Under the pieces are notes generated by a model, which was not told the DNA's origin, made no database searches, and saw nothing but the letters and a program-made list of their open reading frames with translations. From contig DJDD01000077.1 in NCBI GenBank assembly GCA_002430925.1, positions 1-32,952 of the forward strand: DNA of 32,952 bases, written 5' to 3'. The stretch comes from Flavobacteriales bacterium UBA5933 (GTDB lineage Bacteria; Bacteroidota; Bacteroidia; Flavobacteriales; Weeksellaceae). The translations under genes and the position numbers were made by a program. Below, one piece after another: positions 8,413 to 17,379 of the stretch; positions within the stretch are counted from its first letter, which is position 1; every line of letters begins with the position of its first letter.

Positions 8413-9270
8413 TTAGAAAAAATTAATTGATAAACTTTTCTTTCTGTAAGTTAACGGGCTAAAGTTTGTGTGTTTTTTAAAAAATTTACCGAAAGAATAT
8501 TGGTCAGAAAAGTTTAATTCTTCTGCGATATAAGAAATACTATAATTGGTTTCTAGTAACAATCTTTTTGCCTCATTGGTTACTGTAAGTGCAATGAAGC
8601 TAGATGCTGGTTTGTATGTGATTTCTTTAACGCTGATGGATAGATATTTAATAGAAATATTGAGCTTATCCGCATAAAAAGAAAGATTTTTATGTTGTTT
8701 GTAATGTTCTAAAACTAATTCAAAAAAAGATAAAGTAATTTCTTTTTTTCTTAAACTATTATCTTTATCTATTGCTATTGATTTATCAAAACAATCATTC
8801 AAGAAATATACTATAGATGTAAATAATGATTTGATGAAGTAACTGAAAAAAATAGAATTATCAGTTTCTTTTTTTAATTGATTTTCTAAAAAAGCTACTA
8901 ATTTTAATAGTTCTATAAAATCTTCTTCTTCTATTTTAAAAGAAACTTTTCCTGCCCACAATTGAGTGATTTGATACACATCAAACTTTCTTAAATCATA
9001 ATCTATATTATCTAAAATAGGTTTATTGACGTGACTTAAAGTATGTAATTTAAGAACTTTTGAATGGTCTTGTAATCGATAATTTTTATAAGGAGAAGCA
9101 AGCATAATAGTATTTTTATCATACAATTCTATTACTCCTTCTGTTTCAAGTTTCACCCATCCTTCTTCTATAAACATGGCTGTGTACCATAAAGGACTTA
9201 TAACTTTTTTGGTTTTTGCTTTTTCTAAAAAAGAAATTTCATTTAAAATTTTAATATATCCTTGAAACAT
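8413..9270 (-). CDS. AraC family transcriptional regulator
   Basis: The C-terminal third (about residues 190-280) carries the two helix-turn-helix motifs of the AraC/XylS family: LSFYADKLNISIKYLSISVKE, then YSISYIAEELNFSDQYSFGKFFKKHTNFSPLTYR, the second being very typical. The N-terminal ~170 residues resemble a cupin-like effector domain, but no ligand can be named. The frame is open to a TTG at 9279; the ATG at 9270 is preferred, giving 285 residues. A TAAATTTG -7 box (9277-9284, minus strand) lies 6 bases before this ATG. Regulators of this type often control a neighbouring efflux pump, and the transporter downstream of the promoter side is a broken MFS gene. Confidence 0.88.
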   Translation of the reverse strand: MFQGYIKILNEISFLEKAKTKKVISPLWYTAMFIEEGWVKLETEGVIELYDKNTIMLASPYKNYRLQDHSKVLKLHTLSHVNKPILDNIDYDLRKFDVYQITQLWAGKVSFKIEEEDFIELLKLVAFLENQLKKETDNSIFFSYFIKSLFTSIVYFLNDCFDKSIAIDKDNSLRKKEITLSFFELVLEHYKQHKNLSFYADKLNISIKYLSISVKEITYKPASSFIALTVTNEAKRLLLETNYSISYIAEELNFSDQYSFGKFFKKHTNFSPLTYRKKSLSINFF

Positions 9271-9377
9271 AAAGTACAAATTTACTAATTCTTTGAATAT
9301 TATTAGTTTTTAACAATTCCAATGACATTAACTATTGATAAAAATTAAGGTACATTTTAAAAATTACCATTGATTAT

Positions 9378-9418
9378 GAGGCTGTCTCAAAAGAGAGATA
9401 GCCTCTTTATTATTTTTT
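9378..9418 (+). terminator. intrinsic terminator-like hairpin at a rearrangement junction
   Basis: Stem GAGGCTGTCTC (9378-9388) and GAGATAGCCTC (9395-9405), 11 bp with one G-T wobble, loop AAAAGA, followed by TTTATTATTTTTT. It has the form of a plus-strand terminator, yet no plus-strand gene ends just before it; instead an internal part of a transporter gene begins directly behind it. GAGGCTGTCTC also resembles the ends of some insertion sequences. Confidence 0.6.
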
Positions 9419-10105
9419 CTAGGATTATTAATCGGTATTTCATCATTACTTACACAATACACTGGAGCTGTTTTAGGATACAATAACTTAACCAATGCCC
9501 AATTAAATTTATGGATGGTTCCTGGCGCTGTAATAGCTGGTATCGGTTGTTTAATCGCATTCAAATTTCAATGTCATATAAAATATTTAGTTTGGTTTGG
9601 ATTTGGAGTTTTTTTCCTAGAAAACATTTCCATCTATTTCATTATACAAGCGCAAATGGATACAGATACATTAAGAATTCCTATATTTTTTCGTGGATTA
9701 GGAACAAGTATTTTATATACTTCAATATGGTACTATTCATTAAAAAAAGTAGGTCTAGACCAGCTTTTCTCTGCTCTTAGTGTCATGATTGTTGTTCGTA
9801 ATTTTCTAAGTACAGCCGTAGCATCTGCAATCTTATCATGGTTAAGTTTCCAAATACAATCTCAAAGCCAAACTGATATGTCTGTCTACATAGATTTAGG
9901 TCAAAATTATTTACCAGGACAAACCATAATACAATCCAAAGAATCTTTAATGAGCATGCTAAAAATAATTGCTGGAATTTTATGTTGGCTTACCATTCCA
10001 ATTTTTATTTTCATCTCAAATTATCATTACGGAAGATTATCTAGTTACAATTTTTTAAGTAATATTTATCGTAAAAGAAAAAAGTACAAACTATTCAATA
10101 ATTAA
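9404..10105 (+). pseudogene. 5'-truncated MFS transporter remnant (C-terminal part)
   Basis: The coding frame runs from the hairpin at 9378-9405 to a TAA ending at 10105 and gives about 230 residues of a polytopic membrane protein with roughly five to six hydrophobic segments, among them LFFLGLLIGISSLLTQYTG, MVPGAVIAGIGCLIAF and MLKIIAGILCWLTIPIFIFI. This resembles the C-terminal part of drug-efflux MFS transporters of the DHA2 type (normally about 500 residues). The N-terminal part is missing and no start codon precedes the first membrane segment; an ATG at 9515 would begin inside a membrane helix. It is most likely a deletion remnant. It lies next to an AraC-type regulator, which may have controlled the intact gene. 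Confidence 0.7.
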
Positions 10106-10115
10106 TTCTCTTTTG

Positions 10116-10236
10116 GGGCAATTCCTACGGACCACGCTTTTCGCTCCCAATCTTTTCTAATTGTATGCATTTCAAATTGGTCATTGAGCGAAATCGAAAT
10201 GCAAAGACCAATTAGAAAAGGATTTCCGCTACAATC
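10116..10236 (+). repeat. intergenic hairpin repeat, copy B
   Basis: The left arm begins GGGCAATTCCTACGGACC and continues CACGCTTTTCGCTCCCAATC; the right arm is GATTTCCGCTACAATC. Between them a perfect 12-bp stem (CTTTTCTAATTG at 10152-10163, CAATTAGAAAAG at 10209-10220) encloses further inverted repeats (GCATTTC/GAAATGC and ATTGGTC/GACCAAT). The inner part contains TTGGTCATTGAGCGAAATCG, a module also present in copy D. It fills most of the 292-bp gap between the MFS remnant and the next gene. Confidence 0.8.
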
Positions 10237-10397
10237 GTTATTGCATTGAATTCGTAAAGTCAATAAACATAATTAGTTTAATATCAACAGTTAAAAGTCA
10301 ATAAGATTATATTTTAAAGACTAATTTTAATAAAAACATCCGTTTTTTTATTTACCTTGTATCACATAAAATAAACAATCTTATAACTACTTGACAA

Positions 10398-12191
10398 ATG
10401 CATAACTTTCACATCCCTGTAATGGGATTATCGTATACTATTGATAGTCCTATACGAGTTGCTCAGTTTGGAATAAATTCTGTTGTTTCTATTATTGATG
10501 ATGATATTATAGAAAAAATGCGCTCTTTTTACAGTAAAAAATTCAATTTTGATTATTCAGAAATATCAACAAAAATTGAAGATTTCAGAGCAAAAAGAAT
10601 TACATCTTATCTTGATTTATTAGATGATATTGTTCAATTAAATTTTAAAAATTTTAAAGAAGATTTATGTAATAAAACAGAAGCCTTAATCAATTTCTTT
10701 GATATTTTACCCGAAACTTCCACTCTAAAAAATGAATTACAAAACATTGTCAATAAAATTGATGATGGACAAGAAAATTTAAAAAGAATCATCGAAAATT
10801 ATTTAAATCCAGGTGCAATTGATGTAAACATCATGTCAAAAATTGATAAAACCAATTTTGATAAAAACATTGAACTTCCAACAATTCATAATGATGCTCA
10901 TGCTTCTTTAAGAGGATTTGCTAATAGTAAATTAACTTCATCTGTTATATTTTCAGCAGGAATGAATCCTAGATTATATAGCTACATCGAAGAATTTGAA
11001 GATTTTTATCCTGATGCAAATAATAAAATTAAAAAGAAAATTATTCTTAAAGTAAGTGATTATCGTTCAGCACTAATTCAAGGTAATTTTTTAGCAAAAA
11101 AAGGACTTTGGGTTTCTGAATACCGAATAGAATCTGGACTAAATTGTGGTGGACATGCATTTGCTACAGAAGGATTATTACTTGGTCCAGTAATGGAAGA
11201 ATTCAAAAATAAAAAAGATGAACTTTACGCTTCTGCTTTTTCATTAATGAATAATGCCTTAGAAAAAAAAGGTAAACGTAAAATAGTTGAACCTTTAGAA
11301 ATGAATATTTCTGTACAAGGAGGAATAGGAACATCAGAAGAACATCATTTTATTTTATCCAATTACAATGTAAATAGTATTGGTTGGGGATCTCCCTTTT
11401 TATTAGTTCCAGAAGCTACGTCGGTAGATCCAGAAACAAGAGATTTATTAATTAAAGCAAAACCTGAAGATTTTTATCTTAGTGATATTTCTCCTTTAGG
11501 AGTTCCTTTCAATGCGATAAAAGGAACAAGTAATGAAATTATTAAAAATGAAAAAATAGCTAATAACACATTTGGAAGTTCTTGCCCTAAACGATTATTA
11601 GCTTTAAATAATGAATTCTCTGAAAAAGGTCTTTGTACTGCTTCTCGAAAATATCAAGAAGAAAAACTTAGAGAATTAGAAGCTAGAAAACATTATTACC
11701 CTGACGAAATTTTTAATAAATTAAGAAATAAAATATTGAGTAAATCTTGTCTATGTGTAGGGTTAGCAAATTCTTGCTACATAGAACAAGGATTACAAAT
11801 AAAAGGTGAGAAACAAGGTGTTGTAATATGCCCTGGCCCAAATCTAAGTTTTTTCAAAAAAGAAGTTTCACTTTTTGATATGGTAAAACACATCTATGGT
11901 TCTACAGATATTTTAAACAATAATGAAAGACCAAATGTATTCATCAATGAATTAAAACTTTATGTAGATTATTTTATAACAGAAGTAACTGAGTTTTCTG
12001 AAGAAATTACTAAAAATCAAATTAAAAAATGGACAACATTTAAAGATAATTTATTAAAAGGTATTTCTTATTATGAAGAATTATTTGAGTCAACAAATTA
12101 CTTTAAAAATGATTTTAATAAAATTAATCTACAATTAAATCATTTTAAAAATAATATTCAATCAATCGTTATTCCTTTACAAACAGAATAA
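10398..12191 (+). CDS. uncharacterised TIM-barrel protein, nitronate monooxygenase/FabK-like, with cysteine-rich C-terminal part
   Basis: 597 residues, no signal peptide, so cytoplasmic. The first part reads like an FMN-dependent nitronate monooxygenase/FabK-type barrel: first strand IPVMGLSYTIDSPIRVAQFGI (6-26), a strand AIDVNIM (140-146), VIFSAGMNPRLYSYI (183-197), then RIESGLNCGGHAFATEG (243-259), where GGH matches the catalytic-histidine motif of these enzymes (His253), and SVQGGIGTSEEHHFIL...GWGSPFLL (305-336), matching the phosphate-binding GGI loop. Unlike the usual 310-360-residue enzymes, it continues with a segment holding Cys396, 413, 451, 453, 460 and 478, which could bind an iron-sulfur cluster, and a helical tail (515-590). 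The fold is inferred by eye; substrate and cofactor are unknown. It appears monocistronic, ended by the hairpin at 12204-12243. Confidence 0.65.
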   Translation: MHNFHIPVMGLSYTIDSPIRVAQFGINSVVSIIDDDIIEKMRSFYSKKFNFDYSEISTKIEDFRAKRITSYLDLLDDIVQLNFKNFKEDLCNKTEALINFFDILPETSTLKNELQNIVNKIDDGQENLKRIIENYLNPGAIDVNIMSKIDKTNFDKNIELPTIHNDAHASLRGFANSKLTSSVIFSAGMNPRLYSYIEEFEDFYPDANNKIKKKIILKVSDYRSALIQGNFLAKKGLWVSEYRIESGLNCGGHAFATEGLLLGPVMEEFKNKKDELYASAFSLMNNALEKKGKRKIVEPLEMNISVQGGIGTSEEHHFILSNYNVNSIGWGSPFLLVPEATSVDPETRDLLIKAKPEDFYLSDISPLGVPFNAIKGTSNEIIKNEKIANNTFGSSCPKRLLALNNEFSEKGLCTASRKYQEEKLRELEARKHYYPDEIFNKLRNKILSKSCLCVGLANSCYIEQGLQIKGEKQGVVICPGPNLSFFKKEVSLFDMVKHIYGSTDILNNNERPNVFINELKLYVDYFITEVTEFSEEITKNQIKKWTTFKDNLLKGISYYEELFESTNYFKNDFNKINLQLNHFKNNIQSIVIPLQTE

Positions 12192-12203
12192 ACATTAGAT
12201 AAA

Positions 12204-12243
12204 AAATAAACCGTTTCAATCAAGGAATTGAAACGGTTTATTT
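12204..12243. terminator. bidirectional intrinsic terminator
   Basis: Perfect 17-bp stem: AAATAAACCGTTTCAAT (12204-12220) and ATTGAAACGGTTTATTT (12227-12243), loop CAAGGA. It serves the 597-residue protein gene (plus strand) and the DUF4198-like gene (minus strand). Confidence 0.92.
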
Positions 12244-12978
12244 TTACTTTACAACAAAACTATAATCAGATCTATGCCTTTCAGAAAAGTATTCTTTTCC
12301 ATTAAGTTGACCATATATAGGGATATTTTTATCTAATCGAACAATATATTGTCCTTTTAAAATAAGTTTTATTTGTGCATTTCCAATTTCATCTGTCAGG
12401 AGTTCTACATCCTTATTATTCGGTAAAAAAATGCGTAATTTAGTTCCTTTTTTTACTTTTTCTCCATCTATATAAGCTGAAATTAATGCTTTATTATTAA
12501 TAGTATCGATATTCAGGTTTAAATAAGAAAATTTATTTTCAACATTTATATTTTTATTATTACTACCAATAATAAACTTTGTTTGTAAGTATTGAGTAGG
12601 TTTAATATTCTGCTTATAATTTTCTCTTTCTACCACAGGAAGATTATTATCATTTGCATAAACATTATATATTCCATCTTTTTTTGGAATAAAATATCCT
12701 ACCCAATAATCATTTTTTTGTTCAATTATAAGATTCGTTTTTATCCCACGAGAATCCACAACAGTTACAATAAAATCTTTCATTTTATTAAGATCATTTC
12801 CTGTCTTAATATATCTTTCATTTTTTTCATTAACTCCTCCATAACGAATCTTAATCATTACCGTATCGTTCTTTTGCCATGAACTTTCTAATTCTAACCA
12901 ATATCCATCCGCATAGGCAAGATTACTAAACAGAATAAAGAAAAAGAAAAAGAAAAATAAATAAAATAGTTTTTTCAT
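12244..12978 (-). CDS. DUF4198-like exported protein
   Basis: 244 residues with a signal peptide that holds an unusual run of eight phenylalanines (about residues 8-15) before the cleavage region LAYADG. The mature protein begins with YWLELESSWQKNDTVMIKIRYGG, like DUF4198 proteins, and contains two beta-sandwich-like halves (about 22-125 and 145-240). DUF4198 proteins are periplasmic and often sit beside TonB-dependent receptors for metals or siderophores. Here the gene follows the broken TonB receptor gene by 16 bp on the same strand, so the two form one transcription unit. The ligand is not known. Medium certainty for the family. Confidence 0.65.
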   Translation of the reverse strand: MKKLFYLFFFFFFFILFSNLAYADGYWLELESSWQKNDTVMIKIRYGGVNEKNERYIKTGNDLNKMKDFIVTVVDSRGIKTNLIIEQKNDYWVGYFIPKKDGIYNVYANDNNLPVVERENYKQNIKPTQYLQTKFIIGSNNKNINVENKFSYLNLNIDTINNKALISAYIDGEKVKKGTKLRIFLPNNKDVELLTDEIGNAQIKLILKGQYIVRLDKNIPIYGQLNGKEYFSERHRSDYSFVVK

Positions 12979-12994
12979 TGTATAATGATTCTAT

Positions 12995-15365
12995 TTAAAA
13001 TTTTAATGAAAGACTTGCTAAAAATCTAGCTGGAGCTTGAGGAGTAAGTCTTACCGACCAAGCTTTTTCACTTGTTATATTATCTACTTTTAATCCTAAT
13101 CTATATTTCGGACGATCATAAAATATACTCGCATCAAACATTTGATAAGATGGGATAATAACTTTTGAAGTTTGTGTATTTGTTTGATAAGATGAACTTC
13201 CCATATTACCCCCAAAACCAGCACCTAAACCACTAAATTTACCTTCTGTAAAAGTATAACTTACCCAAAAATTATACATATTTTGTGGCCCCGAAGACGC
13301 AGGACGTAAATTCAAAACTGAAGCATCAGATTTTGTAAACTTACTATCATTATATGCATATCCAAAAACAATGTTTAATCCAGCAATAGGATTAGCTGTA
13401 ATATCGACTTCTACTCCTCTACTATACTGTGTACCATCTTGAATAGAATAATTAGCATCATCTGGATCTGTTCTTAAAACATGATCTACATTTATATCAT
13501 AATAACTAATTGTCCCTACAAGTTTATGATTAAATAAATCTGCTTTAGTTCCAAATTCTAACTGATTCCCTTTTTGTGGAACAAAGTTATTTCCATCTTT
13601 ATCAACTCCACTAATATTAAAAAATCCATTCAAGTAATTTCCAAACACCGTTAATTTATCTTTTAATACTTCATAAATTAATCCTGATTTATGAGATAAT
13701 GCTGTTTGCGAATATGGTCCTGCTTGTAAACCACTAACACTTAACCCTCCAGATGTTTCTCCTGTTAAGATATTATAAACTCCATTGTAATGAAAATTAT
13801 CAACCCTTAAACTTCCCATCACTTTTAACCTATCTATAATATCAAAAACATCAGAAATATAAGCTGAATAAGTATTATCACTACTTTTCTCTTTTCTAGG
13901 AGTTCCCGTAGTTGTTAATGCATCTAATGATTCTCTTGTAACTCTATAACTACTTGGTGTATGAATAAAATTAACTAAAGGAGCTGCAACAGTAACTCGA
14001 TCAAAACTATTAAAATTGTTATAGTAATCTAGACCAACAACCATTCTATTTCTGAATTTACCTATGTAAAAATCTCCAATGAAGTTTTGCTGTAAATTGG
14101 TCGCAATAAAATTTGTATTACCAATAATTACACTTGCTTGTAATGTGGAATCTGATTTACCATTTAAAGCTGTTATATATCCATTGATTGTAGATCTAGC
14201 TCGAGAAAAAATCGTCTGTGATGTCCATTTTGATGATATTTTATAATTTAATTGTCCAAAAATATTCATCATCTGAGTTGTATAAGTTATATCATCACCC
14301 AAAAATGTTTTTTTATAAGGAAAATTCATATCTGCAATAGATTGTATTTTCTTTCCTTTTGTATATGGATTAAAACGAACAACTGATGTTCCTTTTGCTG
14401 TTCCAAATTCAATATCCATTAACAAAGATAATTTATCATTAATTTGATAGGAGAAACTTGGTGCTAGGGCTAAACTATTTGTAAAACCATTGTCTTGAAA
14501 ACTTTTTTCGAAAGTAGTCGCTCCATTTAATCTAAATAACGCTGTTTTATCACTATTGATCGGAGTATTTGCATCAAACGTTACTCGATTAAAATCCCAA
14601 CTTCCACCAGTATAACTAACTTCTCCACCAACACTATTGTAAGGTTTTTTAGTAACACGATTATAAAAACCTCCATAGCTACTTGCTACTTGTGTACCAA
14701 ATAAAGTTGTAGAAGGTCCCTTTATAGCCTCGATTCTTTCTAAATTCGTATTATCTAAAAATGAAAAAAGCCGCTCCAGCCACTCCATTTCTAGCATTAG
14801 GTTCAGCTTCAAATCCTCTTGATCGAAAAGTTACTCTCCCTTGATTTGCAATCATTGGAATTCCCGCTCCAGGAACATTTTTAGATACACTTCCCAAATC
14901 AACTGCCATTTGTTGGTTAATTAATTCTTTAGGAACGACATTATAAACTTGCGGATTTTCTAGATATTTAATTGGTAATTTAGCAACGTAAGGACTTTCT
15001 TTTCTCGTAATTTTAGTATTATTTCCAACAATTCTAACTTCTTGTAGAAGTTGAATATTCTCTTTAGTTAATTTATAATCTATTGGAGTTATTTGGTTTT
15101 CTTTTACCAAAATTGGAATATCTTCTTCTTTGGCACCTACCATTTGTATTCTAACAATATAATTCCCTGGTAAAATATCATTAAAACTAAAATTTCCCTT
15201 AATATCAGTTAATGTATTTTTATTAAGTTTTACAATAGAAACAGAAACAAGTTCTAAAGGTTCATTTTCTACAGAACTAATTTTTCCTAAAATACTTCCG
15301 AAATTAGTTTGTGCAAATGAGTAAATTGATGTAAAAATCATTACAATAAACAATCGTAAATGCAT
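12995..15365 (-). pseudogene. TonB-dependent (siderophore-type) receptor, interrupted by a one-base frameshift
   Basis: Two overlapping frames together make one complete receptor of about 789 residues. The first (15365 to 14751) holds a signal peptide (ending YSFAQ), a carboxypeptidase-regulatory-like domain (about 24-100) and the start of the plug (QGRVTFRSRGFEAEPN). The second carries the rest of the plug (LERIEAIKGPSTTLFGT, then YGGFYNRVTKKP) and the barrel, ending in RFLASLSLKF with the C-terminal aromatic residue of outer-membrane proteins. The break lies in a run of six T on the minus strand (14764-14769): five T would join GVAGAAF directly to SFLDNTNLERIEA. So it is either a pseudogene, a phase-off allele or a sequencing error. 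Distal partner: DUF4198-like gene. Confidence 0.88.
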
Positions 15366-15369
15366 GGTC

Positions 15370-15377
15370 TAAATTTA
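15370..15377. promoter_or_regulatory. possible -7 box of the TonB receptor gene
   Basis: TAAATTTA, one base from the consensus TAnnTTTG, lies exactly 4 bases before the receptor ATG on the minus strand. A second TAAATTTA (15544-15551) lies exactly 4 bases before the ATG of the divergent 596-residue protein gene. The box is palindromic, so orientation is set only by the spacing. Confidence 0.3.
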
Positions 15378-15555
15378 AAATGTGCTACAATTAATCTATT
15401 TTTATTTAGATTAAATATTAATAAGGCGCAAATATATAAATCTTTTGGACACACATTCATTTATAATAAAAAAATAAAATTTTGTTAAAAAAAATATAGT
15501 TTAAACGAAAATTAGTATTAATTTAAAAATAAATAACTTATACTAAATTTAAACT

Positions 15556-17346
15556 ATGAAAAACAACCTTTACTTATTATTTATGCTTATAACTACCCTA
15601 TCATTTGGGCAGAATATTAAAAGAAGTATCATTCCTTACAAAAAAACAATCACTCCTACCTTAATCAATTTAAATCAACCTGTTGATATGTCTATACAAC
15701 ATGTTTCTAATTCCGATTATATAAATGAAATAATTAATAATAATTCCTTAAAATATAATTATCCTACATACATGACAAACAATAGCAGTAATCCAAAATA
15801 TATTGCTATTGTAAATTATATATATAATGAACCATACACATTTTATAAAAAGGATAATTTAGGAGTTACAAATACTATTATTATAAAATCTAATATTGAT
15901 GCTATTGTTTATATGATTGAACCCGGAAAAGGCGTTTTTGACACCGATACAATACATTTTACAAATAATAAAAATAATGACATCTTAAGAAATTCTGCTG
16001 AAATATCATCTACTATAAGCAAATCTATAATGGATAAAGATATTGCGCCATATTTCATGAATGGTGTTTTTCCTCATCCTGGAAAAGTAAAAGAAGTAAA
16101 CACAAGTCAAATACTAGATATTGCTGATACATCAATAAATAGAATAAAAAATAAAATAACAACTTATACTGAAGATAAAAGAATAAGCATCAATACTCTT
16201 AAAGAAGATAAAAATTTTAAATCTGAAGTTTTTGATAATGCAATTAAAATAGTAAATAACAATACAAATCCTATTGATAAAGAGAAAATAATAGAAGCAA
16301 TAAATTTATTTGATTCTGAATATGAGAAGAATAAAAATGATAACGACAAAAAAATAAATAAGTATAAAGTTGCAATAATTGAAAATATTCTAACTTTAAA
16401 TTATTTGATTGATAAATATGATACTACTGAGAAATATAAATCCATCATTAATTCATTACAAAAAAATAATTCTTCTATAAATTGGTACTTATCAGAAGAA
16501 AAAAAATATAACACAAGATTAGCTTCTTCAAGATTGAATGAACAATTAGAATATAACACTATTCCTGATAACATCATTGAAATGAGTTTACATAAAAATA
16601 ATTTAACTAATACACCTGAAGACTATGAAAATACAAAAATAAATACTGTAAGTCATAGTTCTACAGGAGTCATTTACATTAGAAATGAATTATTTAGGCC
16701 TTTATTTCAATTAAATAATTTTATATATTTTTTACAAGAATTAGATCCAGAAATAGTCTTTGCAAGCCAAAATCTAAATTTAACTGAACCTATTATTTTA
16801 TATATAAACAATACTCATGGTAATTTAAAAAGACTAAAATCTTCTACAAAAGATAAAATGCAAGATTACATAACTTTTTGTACTAATTTGAATAAAACAT
16901 ATGATTCAAAAAATAAATCTGTATGGGGTGAAGATAGAGAGACGATGATTAATAAAAAAAGAAATTATATTTCTGAAAATTATAAAACTACAGATATTAA
17001 AAAATATATTCCAAATCTTCAGATTGCAGTTAATCAAATCATGGTAAAAAATCCTGAAAAACAAGAAGTGTATAATGCTATATTAAACTTAAATTCAATC
17101 ATACAAGTAAGATATATATTATCTGATAGCAATTACAAAGAAAAAGAACGAAAAGAATATGAAAATATCGTTGATGAATTTTTAGAAAAACAATTCATTA
17201 ATAGACCTAATAAAAATGACATATATTTTGAATTCAAAAAAACAATTGATTTATTTGAAAAAACAAAAGGCAAAAAAAATATTGAAGAGCAAGATGCTAA
17301 AAATTATGAAACATTATTAATAAATATTGCTTCTTATTACATTTAA
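15556..17346 (+). CDS. exported protein of unknown function (596 aa)
   Basis: Begins with a signal peptide (about residues 1-18, LYLLFMLITTLSFGQ), so the protein is exported to the periplasm or cell surface. The rest is very rich in Asn, Lys and Ile and shows no domain that I recognise. Residues from about 60 to 160 look mixed alpha/beta (KYIAIVNYIYNEPYTFYKK; IDAIVYMIEPGKGVFDTDTIHF), and the remainder is largely helical. No type IX secretion C-terminal domain is evident. It is divergent from the broken TonB receptor and 33 bp upstream of the thioredoxin-like gene. The strongly AT-biased composition, more so than neighbouring housekeeping genes, suggests a fast-evolving or acquired gene. Confidence 0.75.
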   Translation: MKNNLYLLFMLITTLSFGQNIKRSIIPYKKTITPTLINLNQPVDMSIQHVSNSDYINEIINNNSLKYNYPTYMTNNSSNPKYIAIVNYIYNEPYTFYKKDNLGVTNTIIIKSNIDAIVYMIEPGKGVFDTDTIHFTNNKNNDILRNSAEISSTISKSIMDKDIAPYFMNGVFPHPGKVKEVNTSQILDIADTSINRIKNKITTYTEDKRISINTLKEDKNFKSEVFDNAIKIVNNNTNPIDKEKIIEAINLFDSEYEKNKNDNDKKINKYKVAIIENILTLNYLIDKYDTTEKYKSIINSLQKNNSSINWYLSEEKKYNTRLASSRLNEQLEYNTIPDNIIEMSLHKNNLTNTPEDYENTKINTVSHSSTGVIYIRNELFRPLFQLNNFIYFLQELDPEIVFASQNLNLTEPIILYINNTHGNLKRLKSSTKDKMQDYITFCTNLNKTYDSKNKSVWGEDRETMINKKRNYISENYKTTDIKKYIPNLQIAVNQIMVKNPEKQEVYNAILNLNSIIQVRYILSDSNYKEKERKEYENIVDEFLEKQFINRPNKNDIYFEFKKTIDLFEKTKGKKNIEEQDAKNYETLLINIASYYI

Positions 17347-17379
17347 TTGTTAAATTTATTTTCTGTAAAAAAATAAAGC

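Noticed and set aside
9378..9405. Terminal inverted repeat of an insertion sequence
   Set aside because: No transposase gene, no second end and no target-site duplication were found nearby; a terminator hairpin explains the sequence equally well.
12920..12962. Repeated AAAAAG units as a microsatellite or CRISPR-like array
   Set aside because: They encode the poly-Phe part of the signal peptide of the DUF4198-like protein on the other strand; no spacer-repeat structure.
14755..14790. Programmed -1 ribosomal frameshifting at T-TTT-TTC in the TonB receptor gene
   Set aside because: The downstream frame is +1 relative to the upstream one, so a -1 shift does not connect the two halves.
12995..14812. 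A separate 605-residue receptor starting at the first ATG of the downstream frame
   Set aside because: Its first ~16 residues are the out-of-frame reading of the upstream plug region; the true protein joins the two frames at the T6 run.
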